From an uncultured SAR86 cluster bacterium (GTDB lineage Bacteria; Pseudomonadota; Gammaproteobacteria; Magnimaribacterales; D2472), in NCBI GenBank assembly GCA_902579825.1, contig CACHII010000006.1, positions 1-62,301 on the forward strand: DNA of 62,301 bases, written 5' to 3'. The position numbers were made by a program, and so were the translations under genes. Of this stretch, positions 44,971 through 52,701 are shown one piece after another (the first letter of the stretch is position 1; every line of letters starts with the position of its first letter). The notes beneath the pieces are model-generated. The model made no database searches and was not told where the DNA came from. It saw only the letters and a list, made by a program, of their open reading frames with translations.

Positions 44971-45054
44971 ATGGTCTTATTAAAAGCTTTTATTTATTCT
45001 AGTTTATTATTTCTATTAATGGGTTGTGGTGTAAAAGGCCCCATAATATTTTAA
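44971..45054 (+). CDS. lptM: Minimal LptM (YifL) lipoprotein, upstream of dapF
   Basis: A 27-residue lipoprotein: a hydrophobic signal ending in LLMGC, then GVKGPIIF and stop. The segment CGVKGP corresponds to the conserved CGLKGPLYFP start of mature LptM, the small lipoprotein that helps oxidative maturation of LptD. In E. coli yifL/lptM precedes dapF, as here (12 bases). The long, poorly conserved C-terminal tail of LptM is missing, leaving a mature peptide of only about nine residues. Motif plus position make the call fairly firm despite the size. Confidence 0.78.
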   Translation: MVLLKAFIYSSLLFLLMGCGVKGPIIF

Positions 45055-45066
45055 AAATTTTATTCT

Positions 45067-45852
45067 ATGAATATTACTTTCGAAAAATGGCATGGTAATG
45101 GCAATGACTTTGTTATTGTAAATTCAATTGATAATGAAATTAAAATCAAGAAAAGCTTTGTAAAGAAAATATCAAATAGGAATACAGGCATTGGTTTTGA
45201 TCAACTAATTCATATCTGCTTACCTACTAAATCTGATAAGCACTTTTTTATAAGATTTTATAACTCAGATGGGTCTGAGGCAGGAATGTGTCTAAATGGG
45301 ATTAGATGTGGAGCAAGATATATATGGGATAACAGTCTTCATCCACTATCACCAATTAAAATTCAAACTAAAACCAAGAATATTCTATGCTCACTTAAGA
45401 AAAAAGATGTCTCTGCTCTTATCGAACAACCATCAAAAATGAGAGTATCCCGTGAGATTGATAAAAAAATTGAGGCAATAGCTGGAAAAAAATTCTTTTT
45501 CTCAAATATAGGCAATAACCATCTATGTATTGAGAAAAAATCTATAGAAAAGCTCAATTTAGATGATTTATATAAAAGCTTAGATGAAACATTAAAAAAG
45601 TTTGATGTAAACCTTTCTATTTTTAAAAAAAATGAAGCCGATATTCAAATTAGGACATATGAAAATGGGGTCGGAGAAACATTGTCTTGTGGCTCTGCTT
45701 CATTATGCGTAGCAACAAAATTTCTCAATCCAAATCAAAATACATTAAAAGTTAGTTCAATGGGCGGCGAATTAAGATTCAAACTAGATAAAAATGGTAT
45801 ATTAATGTCAGGACCAGCAAGCTTTTCTTACAAGGGTAATATAAATGAGTAA
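45067..45852 (+). CDS. dapF: Diaminopimelate epimerase
   Basis: Converts LL- to meso-diaminopimelate for lysine and peptidoglycan. FEKWHGNGNDFVIV is the N-terminal signature. The two catalytic cysteines are in GSEAGMCLNGIRCGAR and GETLSCGSASL (family C-G-N-G and GETLACGTG). The first motif reads MCLNG in place of QCGNG, a divergent but still plausible site. 261 residues. Stop overlaps the DUF484 gene by 8 bases. Confidence 0.94.
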   Translation: MNITFEKWHGNGNDFVIVNSIDNEIKIKKSFVKKISNRNTGIGFDQLIHICLPTKSDKHFFIRFYNSDGSEAGMCLNGIRCGARYIWDNSLHPLSPIKIQTKTKNILCSLKKKDVSALIEQPSKMRVSREIDKKIEAIAGKKFFFSNIGNNHLCIEKKSIEKLNLDDLYKSLDETLKKFDVNLSIFKKNEADIQIRTYENGVGETLSCGSASLCVATKFLNPNQNTLKVSSMGGELRFKLDKNGILMSGPASFSYKGNINE

Positions 45853-46462
45853 ATTAGATCCAAAAGATGTTGAGTTATTTTTATTAGAAAATTTAAATTT
45901 CTTTGAGACAAGAGAATCGCTCGTTAGTGAGCTCAAATTTAAGCATGCGTCTGGATCTGCATCATCTTTGCTTGAAAGACAAGTTACAAAACTTAGAGAC
46001 GAACATAAAAGCCTTATAAACTTGTTAAATACTTTTATTAAAACAGCATCTATTAATGAGGACTTATTCAATAAGTCAAAAGATCTCACACTTAAAATCT
46101 TAGGTTCGAAAAATAAGAAAGAAATAATAAATACAGTTGAAAATGCATTTAAAAAAGAATTCAAAGTTGATAAACCTAAACTTGCCTTTTTTAAAGACGA
46201 AAAATTAGATGAATTAGAAAATACAACTGGTCTATCTTTTCACAAGGGCGCAATTCATTGTGGATCATTTTCATCAGAAAAAATGAACATTTTATTCAAA
46301 GATAAAAAAATTGAATCGATGGCGGTAACTGTTGTCATAGCTAAAAATGAAATTAGTCTTCTTATGCTAGGAAGCTATGACAGAACAAAATATCTGGGAG
46401 ACGAGGATACAACATTCATAGAGTACATAAGGGATGTTCTAGAAAAAAAATTAGAAAAATGA
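45845..46462 (+). CDS. DUF484 family protein (YigA-like)
   Basis: A 205-residue GAF-like DUF484 protein. DVELFLLENLNFFETRESLVSELKFKHASGSASSLLERQVTKLRDEH is the typical N-terminal helix followed by a coiled coil, and a GAF-like domain covers the rest (SMAVTVVIAKNEISLLMLGSYD). Position between dapF and xerC is the same as in E. coli yigA. Function unknown; a sensor or adaptor role is inference. Confidence 0.88.
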   Translation: MSKLDPKDVELFLLENLNFFETRESLVSELKFKHASGSASSLLERQVTKLRDEHKSLINLLNTFIKTASINEDLFNKSKDLTLKILGSKNKKEIINTVENAFKKEFKVDKPKLAFFKDEKLDELENTTGLSFHKGAIHCGSFSSEKMNILFKDKKIESMAVTVVIAKNEISLLMLGSYDRTKYLGDEDTTFIEYIRDVLEKKLEK

Positions 46463-46465
46463 TCT

Positions 46466-47362
46466 ATGAATGAATCTAAATTTATTCTTAAAGATATAAA
46501 TCAATATTTAATTTTTATTTCTCAGGTTAAAAATTTATCTGAAAATACTACAAAATCTTATGAACGAGATTTAAAAAAATTAAGTGCGTTTATTAAAGAA
46601 CTAAAAATCTCAAATTATTCTGACATAAGTCCTGAGATTTGCTCTGCATGGATTGGTAATCTTTATAATCAAAATAATAATCCAAAAAGCATTCAAAGGC
46701 ATTTGTCTTCAGCTAAAGGGTTTTTTCGTTTTCTTAAAAAGAACAATTTAGTAGAGTCTTCGCCTTTTGAGTTAATAACTGCTCCAAAATCTTCTAATAC
46801 TTTGCCTGAAGTTTTATCACCTGAGAATGTTGAACAATTGTTAAATTTTAAACCTGCCAATCTTATTGAAATAAGAGACTTGGCAATTGTAGAGCTAATG
46901 TATTCTTCGGGATTGAGAGTGTCAGAGACAGTGAATATTAATTTATCAGATTTTGAGGATAATATGAGCTTTCTTAGGGTTTTTGGGAAAGGCTCTAAAA
47001 CAAGATTAGTTCCTCTAGGAAGATTTGCTATCAATGCCATTAAGAACTGGTTAGACGAAAGAAAGAAAATTGCAACAAAAACAGAAGCTCTTTTTCTCAA
47101 TTCTAAAGGAACTAGGCTTAGCGTTAGGAGTGTTCAAATAAGATTAAAAAAGATGGCTGTAAAACAAGGCCTTCCTCCGATTCATCCACATATGCTTAGG
47201 CATAGCTTTGCTACACATATGCTTGAATCTAGCGGTGACTTAAGAACTATTCAAGAATTGCTTGGTCACAGCTCCTTGTCCACAACACAGATATATACAA
47301 AATTAGACTATCAGCACCTTGCTAAGATTTATGATCAAGCGCACCCAAGAGCAAAAAAATGA
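46466..47362 (+). CDS. xerC: Tyrosine recombinase XerC
   Basis: Site-specific recombinase that resolves chromosome dimers at dif with XerD. The N-terminal SAM-like DNA-binding domain ([16 protein letters not shown]) is followed by the catalytic domain with Arg in [20 protein letters not shown] (His-x-x-Arg), [15 protein letters not shown] (His and the nucleophilic Tyr). 298 residues. Placement in the dapF operon identifies it as housekeeping XerC rather than a mobile-element integrase. Confidence 0.95.
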   Translation: MNESKFILKDINQYLIFISQVKNLSENTTKSYERDLKKLSAFIKELKISNYSDISPEICSAWIGNLYNQNNNPKSIQRHLSSAKGFFRFLKKNNLVESSPFELITAPKSSNTLPEVLSPENVEQLLNFKPANLIEIRDLAIVELMYSSGLRVSETVNINLSDFEDNMSFLRVFGKGSKTRLVPLGRFAINAIKNWLDERKKIATKTEALFLNSKGTRLSVRSVQIRLKKMAVKQGLPPIHPHMLRHSFATHMLESSGDLRTIQELLGHSSLSTTQIYTKLDYQHLAKIYDQAHPRAKK

Positions 47363-48063
47363 GTAAAAAAATTCGCATGATAACCTTTGATCTTGATGAT
47401 ACTTTATGGGATAACGTACCAACTATCACTAAAGCAGAAATTAAGACTCGTAAATGGATTGAAAATAAGGTTGGCAAGATAGATTGGGGAGACCTCAATG
47501 ACTTTCTTAGTCTAAGAGAAGAGCTCATAAAAGAGGATGAATCTATTAAATGGGATATAAGCAAACTAAGAAAAGAAATCTTTAGAAGAAAGTTAGCTCA
47601 TGTAACTCCTGAAAAACATAGAAATAAGATTGTTGAAGATGCATTCACAGTATTTATTAGTAAACGTCATGAGGTTGAGCTGTTTGATGGAGTCGAAACA
47701 GCATTAAGACAATTATCAAAAAATTTTGTACTTGGTGTTTTAACAAACGGAAATGCTGATATTTTTAGATTCGGTATTGGAAAATATTTTAGTTTTTCAG
47801 TGAGCTCTCTTGAGGCTAAAAATAGTAAACCTAACAGAGCGCATTTTGATAAAGCAATTAAAATTATGGGGGATATAAAAATAGATGAGATTCTTCATAT
47901 CGGTGATCACCAAGTAAATGATATATTAGCTGCTTATGATCTTGGTATTGAATCATTGTGGTTTAATAATAATGAATCAATTTGGAATCAGAATTTTCCA
48001 AAACCAGATGAATTTAGCTCATGGGAGCGTTTACCTGAAATAGTAAATAATAAATATGGATAA
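47359..48063 (+). CDS. yigB: HAD-family phosphatase (YigB-like)
   Basis: Haloacid dehalogenase-type hydrolase, 234 residues. Motif [12 protein letters not shown] gives nucleophile Asp11 and Asp13, motif II is VLTNGN, the lysine is near KPNRAHF, and motif IV is HIGDHQVND. In E. coli YigB is an FMN phosphatase in riboflavin synthesis and lies directly after xerC, as here. Start overlaps xerC (ATGA) and the stop overlaps ubiK. Confidence 0.9.
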   Translation: MSKKIRMITFDLDDTLWDNVPTITKAEIKTRKWIENKVGKIDWGDLNDFLSLREELIKEDESIKWDISKLRKEIFRRKLAHVTPEKHRNKIVEDAFTVFISKRHEVELFDGVETALRQLSKNFVLGVLTNGNADIFRFGIGKYFSFSVSSLEAKNSKPNRAHFDKAIKIMGDIKIDEILHIGDHQVNDILAAYDLGIESLWFNNNESIWNQNFPKPDEFSSWERLPEIVNNKYG

Positions 48064-48286
48064 TAAGGATTTATCAGAAGCTTTAAAGAAAATTCTTGAG
48101 AAAGAAATTAAAAAATTTGGAAGCCTCATACCTAAAGATATTGTTACTGATATCGAAAGTAAGATATCGCCACAAATAGAAAAAATGATTGAACAAGGTG
48201 GTTACGTAAAAAAATCTAAATATGAAAACCTAGAAAGGATTATCTCTGACCTTGAGGATAGACTTGATAAATTAGAAAAAAATTAA
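48056..48286 (+). CDS. ubiK: Ubiquinone biosynthesis accessory factor UbiK
   Basis: A 76-residue coiled-coil protein of the BMFP/YqiC family. An amphipathic N-terminal helix (DLSEALKKILEKEIKKFGSL) is followed by a C-terminal trimeric coiled coil (YENLERIISDLEDRLDKLEK), matching UbiK, which works with UbiJ in the Ubi complex. It overlaps yigB by 8 bases and the convergent cupredoxin gene by 4. Confidence 0.88.
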   Translation: MDNKDLSEALKKILEKEIKKFGSLIPKDIVTDIESKISPQIEKMIEQGGYVKKSKYENLERIISDLEDRLDKLEKN

Positions 48287-48870
48287 AGCTGGTTTAGATA
48301 ATTATCAATTCTCTCAGAATTCATAACAAAAGAAGATTTTAATTTCTGAGATGCTTCTTTAATCTCATTCATGTTAACTGCCTCACCAACTTGAATAACG
48401 CCGATCATTGCCATCATCAAATGCGGATCACACTGATAAACATAAACACCTTCTGTATCTAGAGTTACGCTTATGTCACTATTCATTTCTCCAGCCCATG
48501 ATTTAGCGCCCGCAGGAACCATGCCTTCAATAGTCGCAGAATTATGTGACATATCTACCGCCTTAAAATGTATGGTATCTCCCTTCGAAACTTTAATAAC
48601 AGCTGGCTCAAAGATCATTTGACCACCTTCGCCAGAATTTAACATTTTGACGGTATGTTCTGAGCCTTCAGAAAGCTCAACTTTTGTTACAGCAACTGGG
48701 ACTGCAGCTGCTGTTTGGTTTGCTTGAGCAGCAGTTCCACAATCTTGGCCTTCTAAACATATTTTCACAGGAATAATCAGTCTGTCCTTAACGGCATCTT
48801 CATACTTTTTACCATTAAATAAAAATAAAAAACATAAAGGTAGGATTAGTAGAAATATCTTATTTTTCAT
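48283..48870 (-). CDS. Pseudoazurin-like cupredoxin with N-terminal extension
   Basis: A 195-residue exported blue-copper protein. Signal/anchor residues ~4-19. The cupredoxin domain (~63-163) has the type 1 copper ligands His109 (DMSHN), Cys147, His150 and Met155 in QCDPHLMMAMIG, the C-x2-H-x4-M spacing of pseudoazurin. Residues ~20-60 are an extra segment with two cysteines (KICLEGQDC) and an alanine-rich linker that resembles the region before the haem domain in cytochrome c5-type proteins. The ~30-residue C-terminal helix is also additional. It follows dsbA and cytochrome c4, so a periplasmic electron-transfer role is likely. Confidence 0.85.
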   Translation of the reverse strand: MKNKIFLLILPLCFLFLFNGKKYEDAVKDRLIIPVKICLEGQDCGTAAQANQTAAAVPVAVTKVELSEGSEHTVKMLNSGEGGQMIFEPAVIKVSKGDTIHFKAVDMSHNSATIEGMVPAGAKSWAGEMNSDISVTLDTEGVYVYQCDPHLMMAMIGVIQVGEAVNMNEIKEASQKLKSSFVMNSERIDNYLNQL

Positions 48871-48875
48871 AGTTT

Positions 48876-49490
48876 TTAAGAGTTAGGTCTTTGGAGTTCT
48901 ATTAAATAATCAACGATCTGAAGCATTTCATCATAAGATCTTTTTGTTTCGACAATATACTTTCCGTCAACAACCACCATAGGGGTTGAATCAATCTTTA
49001 ATTGCCTTGCGTGTTTTGCATCACGATTTATTTTTTGTTTGATGGCCCATGAATTTAAATATTTTTCTGTAACTTCAGGAGCAACTCCAAACTTTTCTAG
49101 GAATTTTTTAATCTTTTTCGGCGTTCCTAAAAAATCTCCCTCTTTATGAATGGTAACAAAAACTGCTGAATGAGTTGAAGGATCAAGTTTTAAAGCATCA
49201 ATTGTGTAATAAAGCTGTGCATGTAATTGATGAGTGCTACTCCATGGGACAGGCATTTTTGAAAATTTAACATCGTCACCCTGTTTTGAAGACCAATCAT
49301 TTATAGCTGGCTCAAACGAATAACAGCCTCCACATCCATACCAAAAAGATTCTACAACCTCTACTACTCCATCTTTTTTAACCGGAAGCGGATTCGCAAC
49401 TATTCTATAGTCTAAACCTGGCTTGAATTGTGCATTAACTGAAATTGTAAAAACAGCAAGCATTAAAGTGATTAAATTAATTTTTTTCAT
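48876..49490 (-). CDS. dsbA: DsbA-family thiol:disulfide oxidoreductase (CGGC active site)
   Basis: Periplasmic thiol oxidase, 204 residues with a signal peptide (1-20, ending VNAQ). The thioredoxin-fold active site is FWYGCGGCYSFEP with Cys53 and Cys56, so CGGC rather than the usual CPHC. The cis-proline loop is DSTPMVVVDG. The helical insertion lies between. It overlaps the cytochrome c4 gene by 4 bases; the c4-dsbA pair beside engB and polA is common in pseudomonads and relatives. DsbB, its likely reoxidant, is encoded at 55435. Confidence 0.92.
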   Translation of the reverse strand: MKKINLITLMLAVFTISVNAQFKPGLDYRIVANPLPVKKDGVVEVVESFWYGCGGCYSFEPAINDWSSKQGDDVKFSKMPVPWSSTHQLHAQLYYTIDALKLDPSTHSAVFVTIHKEGDFLGTPKKIKKFLEKFGVAPEVTEKYLNSWAIKQKINRDAKHARQLKIDSTPMVVVDGKYIVETKRSYDEMLQIVDYLIELQRPNS

Positions 49491-50152
49491 TGATACAACC
49501 CATGCATGTAATTTGCTAAAGCATCTATTTCATTATCTGTAAGATTTTCTGCAATTGCCTGCATAACCAATGAAGATTCTCCAGCGTTTCTTTCTTTTGA
49601 TCTATAAGCTTTTAATGATGAAGTCAGATATCCAATTTGTTGTCCAGCCACCGAAGGATATCCTGCAAGACTGTTACCTTCTCCGTAAACGGAGTGGCAA
49701 GATGTACAAGCCGGTATCTGTTTTTTCATATTTCCAAATCTATAAAGTTGTGTTCCAAGAGCAAGCAGCTCTTCATCATTTTTAGCTTGTCCTACAGTTG
49801 GATTATATTGTGCATAAAAAGCTGCAATATCTAACAGGTCTTTATCAGTTAGAGTTTGTAAATATGGAGTAACTGACATCATTAAAACATTCATTCTTTC
49901 TCCATCTCTAAAATACTTTAATTGCTCATACAAATATCTTTGATTTTGACCGTTAAGTTTAGGCCAGTCTGTGCTTATGCTATTGCCATCAGCGCCATGA
50001 CACGCAGCACATGATTCGACTAACTGCAATCCTTTAGTAGCATCACCGGAAATAAATGTTTCTGGCATTTCAATTTCTTTAGATTTATCATCAGCAGCAT
50101 CCAACCCGATTATTAGGCCAAAGAAAACAAAGAATATTAAAGAATACTTCAT
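49487..50152 (-). CDS. Cytochrome c4 (dihaem)
   Basis: Periplasmic or membrane-bound dihaem electron carrier, 221 residues. Signal peptide ~1-19. Two haem-binding motifs, CAACH (48-52) and CTSCH (about 148-152), head two similar class I domains, with methionine ligands probably in MNVLMMSVTP and SSLVMQAIA. Such proteins donate electrons to cbb3 oxidases. First gene of the c4-dsbA-cupredoxin operon, divergent from engB (68 bases). Confidence 0.94.
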   Translation of the reverse strand: MKYSLIFFVFFGLIIGLDAADDKSKEIEMPETFISGDATKGLQLVESCAACHGADGNSISTDWPKLNGQNQRYLYEQLKYFRDGERMNVLMMSVTPYLQTLTDKDLLDIAAFYAQYNPTVGQAKNDEELLALGTQLYRFGNMKKQIPACTSCHSVYGEGNSLAGYPSVAGQQIGYLTSSLKAYRSKERNAGESSLVMQAIAENLTDNEIDALANYMHGLYQ

Positions 50153-50220
50153 TGAAAATATAAATGTGTGTCTTATTGGAGTGTATTATAAACATAGGTT
50201 GATATGATATAAACGATTAA

Positions 50221-50802
50221 ATGAAAAACCTTTTTAAAAAAACTGAGTTTGTTTTTGGGGTAACAAATTATAAAAATCTTCCCGAGGATGCTGGTTATGA
50301 AATTTTGCTTGCAGGAAGATCTAATGCTGGAAAATCAAGCGCCCTAAATGCGCTTACAGATAATCCAAAATTAGCCAGAATAAGCAAGACACCAGGAAGA
50401 ACAACTGAGATTAATTTTTTTAAAGTTAATGATGATTTAATGCTTCTTGATTTACCAGGATATGGATTTGCAAAATCCAGCAAAGCCAAAAAGAAAGATT
50501 GGGGCCCGCTATTAGGCGAGTACTTTCAAAAAAGAAAAGCGCTAACAGCAGTAATAATTTTTATGGATATCAGACATCCTCTCAAAGAAAGTGATTGGGA
50601 TATGATTCAACTTTGTAGAGATTTCAATGTTAGTTTTATCCCTGTGCTTACTAAGAGCGATAAGCTATCAAATAATAAAATTACTAACGCTATTAAGCTT
50701 GTTAAAAACAAAGTTCATGAAGCAGATGCAATAGCTGTTTCATCAAAAGATATCACTGGTTTTGACAAGCTTTCGAAAGAAATACTAAACTTTATAGATT
50801 AA
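50221..50802 (+). CDS. engB: Ribosome biogenesis GTPase EngB/YsxC
   Basis: GTPase for 50S assembly. G1 AGRSNAGKSS is at 31-40, G2 TPGRTTEINFF, G3 DLPGYGFA, G4 LTKSDKL and G5 SSKDITGF. 193 residues. The stop overlaps the next gene (TAATG). The link to cytochrome c4 and polA is conserved in gammaproteobacteria. Confidence 0.96.
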   Translation: MKNLFKKTEFVFGVTNYKNLPEDAGYEILLAGRSNAGKSSALNALTDNPKLARISKTPGRTTEINFFKVNDDLMLLDLPGYGFAKSSKAKKKDWGPLLGEYFQKRKALTAVIIFMDIRHPLKESDWDMIQLCRDFNVSFIPVLTKSDKLSNNKITNAIKLVKNKVHEADAIAVSSKDITGFDKLSKEILNFID

Positions 50803-51305
50803 TGCTTGAATATCAAAAACAAGATTGTGATTTAACGCTCCAAGAAGGTTTAGAGTGTTATTACAAATCTTTTCCTGAATCTACAGAAGTATTCATGGAC
50901 AACCAAGAATCTGGAACTATGATGCGAGACCATGACTGCACACACGTAATTTTTGGTCTTGATATTTCTTTAGAGCAAGAAGCTATTTTGGATACCTGGG
51001 TTCTATGGGGTAGCAAATGGAAGCTAAAGTATTTGCTTGGATACAATAAACTTCCTGAAATTAAACAATTAACTAAAGATTTATTTAAAGAGTTAGGCAT
51101 TTTGGGTTTTCTAAAACTATATTGGCGAGTTTCAAGTATTAAAAGAAAGGTCATGTTTAAAGCTTTTAAGATGAAGAAAAAATGGCCATTTAAAGTCCCT
51201 GAAGATTATCTTTCTATGAAAATCTCAGATCTAAGAAAAGAGCACGGCATTCAAGTGTTACTTGGAGAGGAAATGAAATATGTTCCAATAGAGCGCGTAA
51301 ATTAA
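50802..51305 (+). CDS. Coq4-family protein (putative ubiquinone biosynthesis)
   Basis: A 167-residue protein carrying the Coq4 metal-binding signature HDxxHx11E exactly: His44, Asp45, His48 and Glu60 (RDHDCTHVIFG ... LEQE). Eukaryotic Coq4 binds a divalent metal and acts in C1 processing of ubiquinone precursors. A conserved C-terminal region (YLSMKISDLRKEHGI, close to the Coq4 end) also fits. It is translationally coupled to engB. The window holds several Ubi genes, so a role in ubiquinone synthesis is plausible but not shown. Confidence 0.7.
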   Translation: MLEYQKQDCDLTLQEGLECYYKSFPESTEVFMDNQESGTMMRDHDCTHVIFGLDISLEQEAILDTWVLWGSKWKLKYLLGYNKLPEIKQLTKDLFKELGILGFLKLYWRVSSIKRKVMFKAFKMKKKWPFKVPEDYLSMKISDLRKEHGIQVLLGEEMKYVPIERVN

Positions 51306-51320
51306 CTATGGGTTGTATCA

Positions 51321-52229
51321 ATGAAAAAAATTATCTATCTTCTATTTATATTTATAGTTGCTCCAACTTTTTTATATTTTGTTCTTGATAGAGAAAATAT
51401 TGATATAAATGAATTTAGATTAAATTCTGGCTATCAAGAAGTTAGGTTAAGTGATGGCATTACCTCTTATAAAGATATTGGAGATAAAAACAACGAAGTT
51501 ATTGTTTTGGTTCATGGGGCTACTTTTGGATCACTTGCATATGAGGAATATGTAAATGTCTTTGTTGAAAACAACTATAGAGTAATAACCTATGATCAAT
51601 ATGGCAGAGGTTATTCAGACAGAGTTCTTAGCAATGTAAGTATCGAGCTTATGGAAATGCAACTTAAAGAGCTTATTAAACATTGTGAGGTTGAAGATGT
51701 AATATTGTATGGTGTCTCTTTTGGCGCTGCAGTTGTTGCTAAATATGCTGCAAATAATCCAGAAAATGTAAGTTTTATAGGCTACCAAGTTCCACTTATT
51801 GATTCTGCAAATATTCCTTTATTATCAATTGCGAAGGTTCCTTTATATGGTGACTTATTAACAAGAGTTTTATTGGTTCCGGGTGTTTTAAAAAGAATAG
51901 AAGAATACGAAGGTTTGATGAGTAAAAAGCTACTAGATCATTACATAGGACAATTTAAGGTTAAGGGCACTGAGAAGTTTTTTAAAAAATTCTTTTTAGG
52001 AAATGCTACGAGTAATAGACTTGATGATCACAATATTATTGGTAGTAATTCTATCCCAAGCTATTTTGCCTATGCGGAAGATGATGTTGAAATAGATTCA
52101 CGACTTGTTGAAGAAGCTATTAAAAACTATGATAGTCCAATAGTTAAGAAATATTCTGGTGGTCATTTTTTTTCTTCAGGTATAGAAAGAAAGGTGGCTG
52201 AGGAATTTATTAATAGTATCAAAAACTAA
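51321..52229 (+). CDS. Membrane-anchored alpha/beta hydrolase
   Basis: A 302-residue alpha/beta hydrolase with an N-terminal hydrophobic anchor or signal (IIYLLFIFIVAPTFLYFVL). The oxyanion motif is LVHGATFGS, the nucleophile is Ser133 in GVSFGAA, and the catalytic histidine is likely in SGGHFFSSG near 284. Resembles monoglyceride-lipase or esterase-type enzymes. Substrate unknown. It is 15 bases after the Coq4-like gene. Confidence 0.85.
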   Translation: MKKIIYLLFIFIVAPTFLYFVLDRENIDINEFRLNSGYQEVRLSDGITSYKDIGDKNNEVIVLVHGATFGSLAYEEYVNVFVENNYRVITYDQYGRGYSDRVLSNVSIELMEMQLKELIKHCEVEDVILYGVSFGAAVVAKYAANNPENVSFIGYQVPLIDSANIPLLSIAKVPLYGDLLTRVLLVPGVLKRIEEYEGLMSKKLLDHYIGQFKVKGTEKFFKKFFLGNATSNRLDDHNIIGSNSIPSYFAYAEDDVEIDSRLVEEAIKNYDSPIVKKYSGGHFFSSGIERKVAEEFINSIKN

Positions 52230-52247
52230 AAATATAGGAGATTAATT

Positions 52248-52694
52248 GTGAATAATAAAATCCCACCACCAATAGTAACTTTATTCTTTGGACTGTGTAT
52301 TTACTTGTCGAGATCATACTTTCCTGAATTCAGTAACTCAGTACTAAACTTATTAAGTATTATTTCATTTGTTGTTGGGATATTTGTTTTTGCAGCAGCA
52401 GTAAGTTCATTTAAAAAGCAAAAAACTACTGTGAATCCAATATCAATAGAAAATGCATCGTCTTTGGTTGTCAGCGGAATCTTTAAATATTCCAGAAATC
52501 CAATGTATTTAGGAATGTCATTTGTATTACTTGGTTTGACTTTTAAATTTAACGTAATAGGTGGTCTATTGTTCACCGGTATATTTATGTTATTTATAAC
52601 AATATTTCAAATTAAGCCAGAAGAAGTTGCTATGGAAAAACTTTTCGATCAAGAATGGAAAGATTACACTAAAAATGTAAGAAGGTGGTTATAA
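52248..52694 (+). CDS. Isoprenylcysteine carboxyl methyltransferase-family membrane protein
   Basis: A 148-residue integral membrane protein with about four hydrophobic helices and the ICMT/PEMT signature near the C-terminus: GIFKYSRNPMYLGM, then PEEVAMEKLFDQEWKDYTKNVRRW. The RNPMYLG and E...Y...VRRW motifs bind SAM and substrate in the family. The physiological methyl acceptor in bacteria is unknown. The start is GTG at 52248 with TAGGAG 7 bases upstream. Confidence 0.88.
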   Translation: MNNKIPPPIVTLFFGLCIYLSRSYFPEFSNSVLNLLSIISFVVGIFVFAAAVSSFKKQKTTVNPISIENASSLVVSGIFKYSRNPMYLGMSFVLLGLTFKFNVIGGLLFTGIFMLFITIFQIKPEEVAMEKLFDQEWKDYTKNVRRWL

Positions 52695-52701
52695 AAGAGA
52701 C

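Noticed and set aside
46693-47100. 135-codon ORF on the minus strand
   Set aside because: Antisense shadow of xerC catalytic domain.
46466-47362. Integrase of a mobile element
   Set aside because: It sits in the dapF-yigA-xerC-yigB operon with no att repeats or phage genes nearby; this is housekeeping XerC.
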